DNA of 64,000 bases from Hermatobates lingyangjiaoensis (taxonomy: Eukaryota; Arthropoda; Insecta; Hemiptera; Hermatobatidae): positions 434,001 through 498,000 of the forward strand of contig JAPFBL010000309.1 in the NCBI GenBank assembly GCA_026182355.1. The letters are read 5' to 3'. Shown in pieces: positions 23,054 through 33,310 of the stretch; position 1 is the first letter of the stretch, and each line of letters starts with the position of its first letter. Position numbers and translations under genes: made by a program. The notes beneath the pieces were generated by a model. It made no database searches and had not been told where the DNA came from. It worked only from the letters and a program-made list of their open reading frames with translations.

Positions 23054-23606
23054 ATGGTTTGTAATCGGAAACCCTTAGGAAAAGTAAAAAATTCAGTAGA
23101 AGCCGTATTTGATTTGATACAGCAGAAGCAAATGAGCATTGATAAAGAAGAAGAAAAAAAAGTGTAGGGATCTTCTCTGTAGAGAAGGAGCAGGAGTCTT
23201 CTGTTATTGAAGAAGAGGGAAGAGATATGAACATAAAAATACGAAACAGAGGAAACACAAAACGATTTCTGAAACGTTTGGAGATGAACAGGTCCACGTA
23301 TATAGTTCTACTTTACCATATGCAGAAAATAAATACAAATAAGAAAAAACCGCCGATTTTGACGAAAGTAATGAGAAAGAATTAGAAAACATTAAACCGA
23401 AGGATGTTGAAAACGGTGAAGTTGAATCAGAATTAATGTTAAGTAAAAACGAAAGCAAAAAATTGCTTAAACGGAAGAAATATAAATCAGATTTAGATTC
23501 CATTAGAAATTATAAAAAAGAGAATAGTCAAGAAGAATTTAGTCAAGAAAAAGAAGTGAAGAAGAAGAAAGAAAAGGCTAAAGGAGAGAAGCAGTTGGTG
23601 ACATAA
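23054..23606 (+). pseudogene. Lys/Glu-rich protein pseudogene, frameshifted
   Basis: Codon-like, purine-rich sequence runs through three frames. It starts at ATG 23054 (MVCNRKPLGKVKNSVEAVFD, 37 codons to a TAG at 23165). It resumes in another frame near 23170 (IFSVEKEQESSVIEEE). It ends in a third frame from about 23256 to a TAA at 23604, with one internal TAA near 23340; that part includes SETFGDEQVHVYSSTLPYAE and a KKKKEKAKGEK tail. The continuous coding character without introns suggests a retrocopied or otherwise duplicated gene now dead. The parent looks like a charged, possibly nucleolar protein, but I do not recognise it. Confidence 0.55.
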
Positions 23607-23663
23607 GAATCTAATTCTAATCAGAAGGGTGATATCAGAATATCCAATCAGTGATATCATCGT

Positions 23664-23685
23664 TCTATAGACTATAGTCTATAGA
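23664..23685. repeat. Perfect 22-base palindrome
   Basis: The sequence is its own reverse complement, centred on ACTATAGT and built from CTATAG words. It lies just after the pseudogene. Meaning unknown; it could be chance in AT-rich DNA. Confidence 0.6.
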
Positions 23686-23842
23686 CGAATCGTCGGCTTA
23701 AAGGTGTTATATTATTGAAGATAGACCAAACCTCAATAAAAAAAAAATAGTGTTAAATATATGTGGTCGAGATAAGGAAAACATTCGGGTATATATAATT
23801 ATAACAAAATTTCCAATGAACACATGGAATAGCAATCTATAT

Positions 23843-24048
23843 TCAAACAACAATACAAGAAGAGAAAAAAAGACTACAATCTTTCAACTGTGACAAGCGG
23901 TCTTTGTCGGAGTCAACAATCCAACTAAAACAGTGATGTTTCTACATCTTGTGTTGTAGTTGTGTTTTTGACTCTGACAAAGACCAGTATGTTATAGTTA
24001 AAAGATCCTAGTCTTTTCCTTGCATATTTCTTATTTTGAATTGAATAT
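23843..24048. mobile_element. Family A module, diverged palindrome
   Basis: Diverged copy of 10961-11169: left arm GACTACAATCTTTCAACTGT and AAGCGGTCTTTGTCGGAGTC, right arm TTGACTCTGACAAAGACC, AAAGATCCTAGTCTT. The core CTGACGA has become CTGACAA on the right. Border TA tracts are short. Confidence 0.55.
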
Positions 24049-25264
24049 ATATAGTACTTCTCATGGCTGAGTAATACATTATAATCAGATGTTTATATTA
24101 AATATCAGATTTGATGTGTAGTGTTTCTGATGTATAATATTTATTTAAATTTCTCCCGATCTCTTTCTTTTTCACGAGTTTCAATTTCATTAAGATTAGT
24201 TAACTGTTAATACGTATAATTTTTTTAATAAGAATGAAGTTTTCTGTTGAATTATATCATTGCATTAAAAATGATTGTGTAAGATAGGGTCCAAAAAGCG
24301 GGAGTTGGGCTCAAAGAAGAGATGAAGGGACCAAGCTGGCTTTGAAGGTTACCTTGTTAATTAGGTGTATTGAGAGGACTGGCCCACATGACTCCAGGAG
24401 GTGACCAAGCTCCTGCAGGAGATTCTGCATAAATTAGGCATCTGAATCTAGCTAGATACCCTCATCAAGGCAAGTACTATCATTTCGCCCTTCTGTCACT
24501 TCTAACAAATTTCCTATAGTGTCAAACTTACTTATGCACCTTTAGCCTATTAATTTAGGAGGTCAGATGCCTCTTTCATAAATTACAATCACTAGCTAAT
24601 TAAATACAAATAAAAATATTAATAAATCCTTTTTTATAGTTTTATCATATTTAAATCTATTAATAGATTAAGTCTGTAGCATTATACATTAAAAAATGGA
24701 CAGTAGTATTTTACGAGCTCTATATAATCATTACAAATGTAATTACCTAATGATTACTACGTTAAAAATAGTCAGAATGATACCCAAAGAGTGGATTTGC
24801 AACATGTGCACCTGAACAAGTCCTTTTTTAGTTGAGGTTGGAGAGCGGGTTAGTGGATTTTGTTACTTTGTTCAAAGCAACAGAACAAGGTGTCTCTGCG
24901 GTTTTGTTAATTTGCGTAAGCCTAATTGAAACTAATAAAAAAATATCTTTCTGACCGGAGATTTATCTCTCTGGGTATCCATGATATATGCAGCTGACTT
25001 GATAGAAACAATTTTCTTAGTTACGTTTTCTGTTCTTAGCTCAGAGATTATGCTCTAAGATATAGTTATACCCAATAATCTTGTAACATATACGACACTT
25101 ATTATAAATCATGATTTAAACTTTTGTTTGATCGTGACAACCCCACAACAGAACTCACATAAGCCGAATATTGGTCCTGTTTAATACCACATAATAAACA
25201 TTCTACATTGAGGGTCCTAAATTCTGCCCAACTCAATTTTATTTAGAGTAGTTGTTTTTAATGA
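24049..25264. other. No recognised gene
   Basis: A GC-richer patch at 24290-24500 has no ORF; the rest is AT-rich. Confidence 0.45.
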
Positions 25265-25434
25265 CTACCTGACACCGTGCTGCCATGAGGCAGATGGCTT
25301 AACGTCCTCTTTGAGGTACGACTAGCTCAGATTTATTCACTATCTGTTTAAATAAATCATGGACTATAGTAGGTATTGAACCCAACATCTTCCGGTCTAT
25401 AGCAAAACACCTTGCCACTGAGCCAACATGGCTA
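25265..25434 (-). mobile_element. tRNA-derived SINE-like repeat
   Basis: The minus strand shows an internal RNA polymerase III promoter. A box TGGCTCAGTGG (25425-25415) and B box GGTTCAATACC (25382-25372) lie 43 bases apart, as in a tRNA gene. The 5' edge GTAGCCATGTTGGCTCAGTGG-like stretch starts near 25433. The anticodon arm does not fold as a functional tRNA and a tRNA-unrelated body follows toward 25265, as in SINEs. Family name unknown. Confidence 0.65.
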
Positions 25435-25787
25435 CTTACTACATGGGTTTTATCGTTAAAGTTGCATCCGCAACCACCAAGGAATGGTTTTTAGCTGTCT
25501 CCATTAGATTGTTTGGGCTGATTGGATTCTATATGACTAACTTGTAGATGTGATGATAATAACCATAGGTGCTACATATTCAAACAAATGAAACTTCATA
25601 ACATTTAATTTAAATTAAAATTAAAGTCGTCTACTGTTTCCCCACTTTCTTTCACCACATATAGCAGACCACCTCAGCATATTTATAGTCCTAATAACAG
25701 TCTTTCATTTACAATGATTGTAAGTAGGTATAAGTAAACAAATAAAAAGTAATCGATGTAAAATAGAATATAATGGAAAATAAAAAT

Positions 25788-26005
25788 TTAAAATATTGAA
25801 GTAATATACACACGTGCACTGAAATACACCAGTGTGCGCCTCCTTGGAGGCTCTATAGGATTTGGTATAGTCATCAGGAGAAATCTATCGAAGAATCTGT
25901 AGTAGGTAGCTCTTATTAAAAGGTATACTGTGGGATTTAGTGAGCATGACATCTGTAAAATTAGAGCTGTTGTTAATGGAAGCTGTAAAACAATCAACAC
26001 GGAGT
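25788..26005 (-). CDS. Probable last exon of a class A GPCR (TM7 and C-tail)
   Basis: Minus-strand frame: a hydrophobic segment (VLIVLQLPLTTALILQM) leads into SCSLNPTVYLLIR, then ATYYRFFDRF. NPTVY fits the NPxxY motif at the end of transmembrane helix 7, and the following aromatic/basic stretch fits helix 8. After a short tail the frame ends in TAA at 25790-25788. Acceptor-like sites are TTCTCAG (before 26005) and TTTTACAG (before 25982); I used the former because the frame continues through it, with an in-frame stop farther upstream at 26042-26040. No other exons were found nearby, as expected if introns are long. The receptor type is unknown. Confidence 0.45.
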
Positions 26006-29000
26006 CTGAGAATCGTAAAAAATAAGAACATAGAACAAATCACACCGAGCACCTTCCATCTGACACAATTTTTATAGATTCTGTAGCAACCTTTATCAAT
26101 CGAATAGTGTTGGTTGGAGGACAGGGACTGAAACGAGGGAAAGAGTTAAAAAGAGGGCAGGTCAGGCAACCTCGTAGTTAAAACTCCTTGAGCCCACAGA
26201 CGATTGGTTACCCTCTCCTCGGATCAAGTCTCAGTGGATTCTTCCTGTTTCATACGCCTCACCTGATCAAAGGGGTTTGTCTACCTTGAACCAGGTCTAC
26301 TTCGGTATCCACAAACTTAGAAATATCCTCAAAGAACGGTTCTTCATCTTATTCTTTTCCCATTCCACAACCACTATCTTCCCTAATCCACCCCACTTCT
26401 ATCAATATTCCTCTAACCACAGTGAACTCTACACCCTAAATAAGATAAACAGTTTTTTATATCAAATGTTTAGTTTTTATTAGTTATACGATTGCTTCTC
26501 CATGTCATTTTTCTCTCTTATTTCTCATGTATTTTTATCATTTTTATAATAATATTTACCTTTCAGTTTACACTATGATACCGAAATACATTAACTTTGC
26601 TCTCTCCACAAGTGTTTTACCATCTTTATTTTCTATGTTTTACTATATTTTATTTTCCTCTGATTCTTTTGGTTTATATACTTATACCTACCTTGTACAT
26701 GTTATATTAATTCCCATTCAAATTCTATCTAATAGATGACAAGGCCCACGTATCAACGCTACCGGTTACCTTCCACTGCCTTCCTGTTGTGTCAGTTCTT
26801 GCAGTCTTTTTTTTTTTTTTTTTTTTTTTTGTAATCGGAATTTACCAAAATAAGAGATAGTAAGAGTGTATGTGTAATACTCATCTGCTTATTTGAACTT
26901 AAATTTACATATATATATATATATATATATTGATTTTTAAATCAACATTTAAAGTACATAATGAAATTTACACCTTACACTGGGTTTTTTCAACTAAACA
27001 ATTGGCTGTTATCTGTGTTAAACAATACGTTAGTTATTCTCTAGTTCTGAAGAGAAGCAGTTTCTTGATCTAGTAATATTAGTCACATTTTCTAACTCGC
27101 TTACGGTGATTTCGGTGTACTAATAACTGATTTAAATATGCATTAAAACAAATCAGTTCAACTCGCATCAATATATCTGCCCATTTATTATTCATCGCTA
27201 GAAATGAAAATGTAATGATTAGAAGACCTTAATCAACTTGCAATATTAAGTGCATATCTCAGATTTTATTTTATCAAAAAAAAAAAAAAAAAAAAAAATA
27301 TAAACAAAATTTTTTTAATGAAATATACATTTTATTTAGCTTATATGTGTAAATATGATTTGACGATTAAATAAAATTTTGCTTAGAAAGTAACATTCAG
27401 ATATACTCAAGTAGTTGATAGAAAACACACCTGCAATTAAAGATATTTAGTTAACCATCATCAAGAGAAGCAAATGAAAAATGTAGCGTTCTATAGTCAA
27501 TATTATAACTAAAATAATTATAATATTTATAATATATTATAATATAATATAATATATTATAATTAAAATTATAGGTCTAGGAGACGATACACAAGTAATA
27601 TAAATGAAAGTAAATAAATTAGGAAGCAATGATAAATAAATACAAAAAATACAAAGAATATAATATTAGGTATAGCAATAATAATAGTATAATCATGTAA
27701 AATCCCAAGAATAAATTAATAGCCGTAATTTGTCATGGAATGGATAATAATGAATTTATTGTTCATAACCTATTAGTTTGACAGCAATTCATTCATTATT
27801 TCCTTCAGGTGGAAAATGGATTGTAATTGCTTTCCCTGGAGGTTTCTGATAGATCTGCGACAAGTTGGTAAAAGGAATTATGAAAAATGCAACGAGGTCG
27901 AACTAGTTTGTGATTCAGGTGATGAAGTGGTTTTTGAGGGCGAAGTATCTGACCGAGTGTATAAGACCAATAAAGGGGGGTCGGGAAAGGAGTGGGTCGT
28001 CTGAAATATTAAGTAGAGTAGCAAAGCCCCAGGCGAGGCAGCCTATCCCTCGGCCTAACTTTAGTAAGGAGTTAGCACTGCCCTTCAACCATCACCCACT
28101 CCAAACCATTTAGCAAGAAATTCTTATTTATTTGAACAAGTCCAACGTAAATCGTATTCACTTTCCTTTCTCTTTCCAGAGACATCCTTCCATCAATAGG
28201 GAATTATATATTGGCTACTAGTATCCAACTTAGTTTTACACAGAACAAGAAATTATTAAAATTTAATTTGATTTTTCATTAATTCATATTTAAACAAAAT
28301 TTTTCTCTCAAAATAAGTTTCATTAACACTAGAGTCTCAATCAAAACAAACATCATAAATAATGGTTAAAATGGCTATCTAAGTGAATTCTCTGTTACAA
28401 AAATGAACTGGAAAAAATATAATTCAGACCATTGACTATTAATCGGGCATTGTAACTTTCTATAATTTAATAAAAAACTAAATAACTTATCATTAATTCT
28501 TCAGATCATTACGATATCATTGCACATGTGTAGTATTAAAAATTGAAATTTTAATAGATTCCATTGCGAGGAATCAGGTTTTTGGTGGTACAAGCTGTTA
28601 GTTTATTCCATTAGATGGGAAAACGAGAATTTTTGCATTCTATAAATTGGCTATAATTTAATCGTCAAATATAATAAAAATGAGCCAATTTGTATGTTGT
28701 TAGAAGAGGAATAAATGTGATTGTTTATCACTGTGATACTTGAAAATTAATATAAATGGACTAACTAGTCCTACTATTACCATTAAATAAATAAAACAAA
28801 TGTTATATTACTAGATTTTAAAATACAAAAAAATATATTTATTGGTCGCCAAGACCATGATGGGTCAATACCAAAATGTAAACGCCAGTTTTACAAAAAC
28901 GCTCGAGTGAGCAAAAATAAGGACCCTTTTTTGTTTAAGATACTAGTGCAGTTGCTTTTATTGTTTCTAAATTGTTGTTGATTATTTATCAACATTTTAA

Positions 29001-29689
29001 ATCTATCATAAACATTTTAAATCATAACGAATCTAAATGAATGTACTTATCTATTTTATAATGTTACTGTTGTTTACAACCTTAAAACTCTTCTATCCTC
29101 ACAAGACGTCACAGAGATAGCTTTCATTAATGTTACAAGAAATGAAATTTATGTTTACTCCTGTTCTTACATTTTCATTGATGTAAACTATCTTCAAATA
29201 TTTTATTACTGAACAATATATACGACTTCTATGTGTTTTATATTACATAGAATTTAGCTGGTTTAGTATTATAATAACCTAAAATAAAATTTAAACATAA
29301 CTGTTTAAACGTAATTAAGGATACCTATATAGCTTATTAGAGCATTACAAATAAGAATTAAAACCTTTGTTTGGGAAAAAAATGTACCGTTCGATCGACT
29401 ACACAAATTCCAAATAAAACTACTATTTATTTATACATTAATAATTTCATAAAATTTTACACAATATTAATTCTGAGATTGTTTGGCACTAACACTTGAC
29501 CATCGGTATATAGAAGATAAATAAACTCCTTGCTTTCAAAGTAAATTATATAAATTTGCTTATCTGCTTTATGAACACATGCAGGGGTGTATAGAGAGAT
29601 GGTTGTCTATTTATCTATCCATACTCCTTATATATCTATGGGCAAAACCTCATTATTTGCTGATACTATTAATATTTATTTACAGACGG
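26006..29689. other. Non-coding stretch with microsatellites
   Basis: GC-richer patches at 26100-26290 and 27800-28110 have no ORF I can identify. A 24-base T run (26807-26830), (TA)n (26909-26931) and a 23-base A run (27276-27298) may be remnants of retroposon tails. An AT palindromic stretch lies at 27505-27565. Confidence 0.5.
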
Positions 29690-29862
29690 GTCTCTAACCG
29701 TCTTTGAACGAGTCCGCTTGGTTTCCCTATCTTATCTCTGCTGAAGATGGTTCAAACCAAAAATTAGTGGCTGTAGGTGTTTGGTTTTAATATCTCTATG
29801 TTTCTTTTTGTACATTGTACTATATTTGTAAGTTTCGGATCCCATTTCCAACGAAAAAGTTT
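29690..29862 (+). mobile_element. Family B half module
   Basis: Plus strand: GTCTCTAACCGTCTTTGAACG, GTCCGCTTGGTTTCCC, then CTGAAGA (29741-29747), T, the stem GGTTCAAACC, and AAAA in place of GAAA. It continues with a TTAG-CTGTAGGTGT-type segment and ends CCAACGAAAAAGT at the (TA)n of 29863. The G-to-A change in the GAAA box makes this copy's core defective. Confidence 0.6.
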
Positions 29863-29882
29863 TATATATATATATATATATA
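29863..29882. repeat. (TA)n tract
   Basis: About ten TA units between family B and family C modules. Confidence 0.9.
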
Positions 29883-30300
29883 ACTAAACAACAAAACTAA
29901 AATTTATCGGGACTCGGTTCGAATTAAACACTCATTGCCAGCGTTTCGGTCTTTATTTAAAACATTTTTCATAGGCCAACAAAAACAGAGAAAAATATAA
30001 CAAATAATACAATCATTCAAAAATCAAACATACAAAAAAGTGCAATTAGTTACAATTAAGAAATTACAATAAAAATGTTGACTATAGGTTGGTGAGAAAA
30101 CTTACAGAAGTATAAATTTTGAAACAGAAAAAATAAGTATAACATTACAAATTATTTCACGAAGAAAAATAATATGTGGATTTTAACAACTGTAGTCTGA
30201 ATGAACACGTGACACTGAACTGAAATAACCGAACAAGGTAACCAAATTTCACCAGGCAACCAAAAAGACACTAACACAATTTTTCATCTATCAAGAAAGT
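29883..30300 (-). mobile_element. Family C module, longer copy
   Basis: Matches 15083-15210 from TTATCGGGACTCGG to CATAGGC and extends about 300 bases further. Minus strand: CTATGA in place of CTGATGA, stem II-like TTTTAAATAAAGACC, then GAAACGCTGGC. A GAACACGTGACACTGAACTG motif at 30201-30220 corresponds to the tail of the other copy. The missing G of the core is shared by both copies. Confidence 0.55.
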
Positions 30301-30305
30301 TCATC

Positions 30306-30552
30306 AGTTCAAAATTGAAGATAGGTAGCACACAAAGTAAAGAAACACACTTACAAAATCAAATTTTCGGGCAATCCATCTTCAGGAGAAAAGAGAAGGG
30401 GAGACCAGGCACGTTGTAGACGGAACTAGCGTCTGGGTTAATAGCCGTTGCGTCTACAACGTGCTTGTAGAAATATTGTAGAAAATTGTAAAAATTTGAG
30501 TTTGTAAGTGTGTTTCTTTACTTTTTGTGCTACCTATCTTCAATTTTGAACT
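30306..30552. mobile_element. Family D palindrome
   Basis: Outer arms 30306-30358 and 30501-30552 are near-perfect reverse complements (AGTTCAAAATTGAAGATAGG and beyond). Inner arms share the CACGTTGTAGACG motif (30409-30421 and 30451-30463). The left arm on the minus strand holds CTGAAGA, T, GGATTGCCC, GAAA, a hammerhead-like order closely related to family B. It is joined directly to the family C module on its left and runs to the (TA)n at 30598. Confidence 0.65.
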
Positions 30553-30592
30553 GTTGTTGTGTCCAGTTTGGATCGTGTTTCCGTTTATCTAG

Positions 30593-30597
<5 letters not shown>

Positions 30598-30625
<28 letters not shown>
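30598..30625. repeat. (TA)n tract
   Basis: About 13 TA units, right border of the family D palindrome. Confidence 0.95.
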
Positions 30626-30627
<2 letters not shown>

Positions 30628-30643
30628 TATATATTCACAATAT

Positions 30644-30740
30644 AATCGAAATGAGGATCCAAAATGGACACAACACAGGTTTAAAATTGAAGAAGACTAA
30701 CAGACAGAGTAAAAAAACACACTAAGGATCTCAATTTCTC
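30644..30740. repeat. Family D single-arm fragment
   Basis: ATCCAAAATGGACACAACAC, TTAAAATTGAAGA and AAAAAAACACACT match the family D outer arm in order, after the TA tract. No hammerhead-like core remains. Confidence 0.45.
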
Positions 30741-30834
30741 TGAGAGTATCACTTGCCATTACTTGCACTTGCGTCTGCAACTTACTTGAACTCCCTCTGT
30801 TTTTCCTCCTAAAAACGAATTGCCAAAAAATCTA

Positions 30835-30945
30835 CGTTCTTAGATCAAACATAAGGTCTAAGAACGCATATTACTGTTGAAAGACCTTAGTATTTTTTCT
30901 CATTTCTTGTTGTGGATTGGACGTTGATTGCTATTTGCTTGTTTG
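30835..30945 (+). repeat. Hairpin and family A half module
   Basis: A perfect hairpin with arms CGTTCTTAGA and TCTAAGAACG (30835-30868) is followed by GTTGAAAGACCTTAGTATTT and TTGTTGTGGATTGGACGTTG, the right half of family A in diverged form. Confidence 0.5.
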
Positions 30946-30976
30946 TTTTGAAATTTTGAGATACATATATATGTAT

Positions 30977-31059
30977 CTCTCTCTCTTTTTCTCTCTCTTC
31001 CTCTCTCTCCCTCCCTCTTTTTCCCTCCCTCTATCTCCCTCCCTCTCTCATATTGCTAG

Positions 31060-31092
<33 letters not shown>
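30977..31092. repeat. (CT)n-rich tract and (TA)n
   Basis: A pyrimidine-rich run of CTCTCTC, CCCTCC units (30977-31050) leads into about 14 TA units (31063-31092). Confidence 0.9.
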
Positions 31093-31096
<4 letters not shown>

Positions 31097-32389
31097 ATAT
31101 ACATATAAACAATTTATTTTTTAGTTAACCTTTATGAAATTTTATATGTTCACAAATATATATAATTTGAAATAATATTATGAAATTCTAAAATAGTTTT
31201 ACAATTTTTTCAAACCAAACCCTCTCCTTGAGGTGGTCATAGTTCCATTTCTAAATTTCTTACTGTGGTATAGACAGTAATTTTAATTCACGACTTTACT
31301 ATGAAACTTTGTTGATGCTATATCCAGCGTTTTAAATAATATCACGAATGAAATTATTAGTGTGTATAATTTAATATTAGGCTTTATGATATTACACATT
31401 CACCAAAGAGTGTTGAGTATTAACTTGTGATTGCCAAATTAAAATACAAAAGAAGATATTAATGAATAAATTACTGAAAAACTTGCATCAGTTTATATCT
31501 GCAGAAAGTGAAAATTGAAGATTGGGTAGTTTAAAACCATCCAGAATTTCAGTAATTTACGATATTGCACTTTCTTCTTTAACTTTTGGCGCTCTATTAA
31601 TATACAAAATATCACTAAAAATTTCTCTCTATTAAAGTTTTTGATCTAGTGAATATGTTGGAGATTGAATCATCAATCAAATTGAAACTTTCATGAATTC
31701 AAAATGAAAATTCCTTCTTTTTTAAATAATTTAAGCCACAATTTTTCTTCACTACCGGAATCAGATTTTTGTTAAAAGAGAGTATTCCTCTCTTATCTCT
31801 CGTGATGACGGCTCGAACGGTAAGTTAGAAACTGTATGTGCGTGTTATTTATATATATATATATATTAATCAATTCAAAAGAGTTCATATGTAATTATCA
31901 ATAGGAATTTATATTTGATTTATATTTTATTTTGTCCGTTAGTACCTCTGGTTAACCGATACGTACATTTGTTAAATAAGTGGCTACTCGTCAGCCGATA
32001 AGTACTGTATTAATTTGTAGTCTCTCTAATACTACATTTAAGAGTATGACACGATTAATAGTTTATAACTGAAAGTATAATGTTGGAAGGATACTACTAT
32101 CCTTGAATTTATTTTTCTGCGAAAAATAATCTTCTATATCTTTATGAAATATTGTCAAATAATTGTTTATTGTGTCTTTCAATAAACCACACATGATAAA
32201 ACTTTTACAACGAAATATTACCCGCTTTTAGAACTTATATTGCAAGTTATAATTTTCTATTTATAATGATCACCGGATTGTAGATAAATGCTAGCCATTT
32301 GTAAAATACTTTATTGAGAAGTAATTAAACAAATTAAGAGAAAAGGTTGTGTTTAGAGATGAAAGGAGGAGAGGGTAGAAAGTGACATG
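31093..32389. other. AT-rich DNA with a diverged family B fragment
   Basis: At 31780-31850 TCTCTTATCTCTCGTGATGA, CGGCTCGAACGG and TTAGAAACTGTATGTGCGTG line up with the right half of family B before a (TA)n at 31851-31866. Otherwise nothing recognised. Confidence 0.45.
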
Positions 32390-32620
32390 ATCCGGAGAAA
32401 ACTCAATTATACGGGGTGCGTGGCAAGGCAATAAGGTGTGAGGGGGTGACACGGGTGTTTCTGTCCGGCTCTGTTTGCAGCCACTCCTTCTGTTCCAGAC
32501 TCAACTTATAACTACTACTCCCTCTCTGTCACTCCCCTCTCCAATCTCATCTTGTCACCACTCTTACTCGGTTCCTCTTCAGTGCACACTTCTCAACGCC
32601 TCCTCAATAAACATGGAAAT
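32390..32620. other. GC-richer island
   Basis: G-rich (32390-32460) then C-rich (32480-32600) composition; the Ser/Pro/Leu-rich ORF across it is low complexity and not supported as a gene. Confidence 0.35.
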
Positions 32621-33084
32621 CATTTCATTAAGTCAAAACGATAAATTTACATCTCAACTAACTTTTGTTGAGCTAAAGTCAAATAAAACCATAATTTTAA
32701 TGATTTGAGTATTTATCGTACTTTTTTTTTATAAAAAGACTATACTGGCGTTTGCTTATGATAGAATTATGATATTATCTTTTTTTGATAAAAAAAATAT
32801 ATATTAATGTTTAATATATGATTCACTTTAGATATGCCAACTTTAATGAGCTGCTATCAACGTATGTGCTTAACTAACAATACACAATTTCGACCAAATT
32901 AAGATACATTGTTTTTTTTTTAATTTAGTTGACTACTTCATGTGACAGTGATTTTAAATATCGCTATTATAGGAAAAATACCATTAAACTGTATATTTTT
33001 TTCGATTAAATTCTACTTCATTTATAGCTGATCACAAGGTACTGGCAGTATCTGTTCATATTATACTAGAAATTGAATCACTCC

Positions 33085-33310
33085 GCGCAAAACAACTCGA
33101 GAGGGAACGGGGATCGAGGTGGCGGGACGTGACATGGAGGGCTCCATTTCAACTACCTGCCCTGACGTTGGTAATTGACCGACTGAGGTCCCCCACCCCT
33201 CATTCTATTCCCCCACCTCTCCTCATTCGAGCGGTGTTGCCGGATTTGGCAAAAACCACTCCTACCGCCCTACAGACCAAAACGGAACTTATTTTCTGGA
33301 CGACCCTCGT
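33085..33310. other. GC-richer island
   Basis: Contains GAGGGAACGGGGATCGAGG and CCCCCACCCC-type stretches. An ORF runs across part of it but its protein shows no domain I recognise. It could be a regulatory element or an untranslated exon. Confidence 0.35.

Noticed and set aside
23049..23503. Minus-strand ORFs rich in Ser/Phe/Leu
   Set aside because: Antisense shadows of the Lys/Glu-rich pseudogene on the plus strand.
27790..28113. Possible exon after TTTCCTTCAG and two overlapping short ORFs
   Set aside because: Competing frames and no recognised protein; the acceptor-like site alone is not enough.
32475..32708. Ser/Leu/Thr-rich ORF
   Set aside because: Low-complexity pyrimidine-rich sequence.
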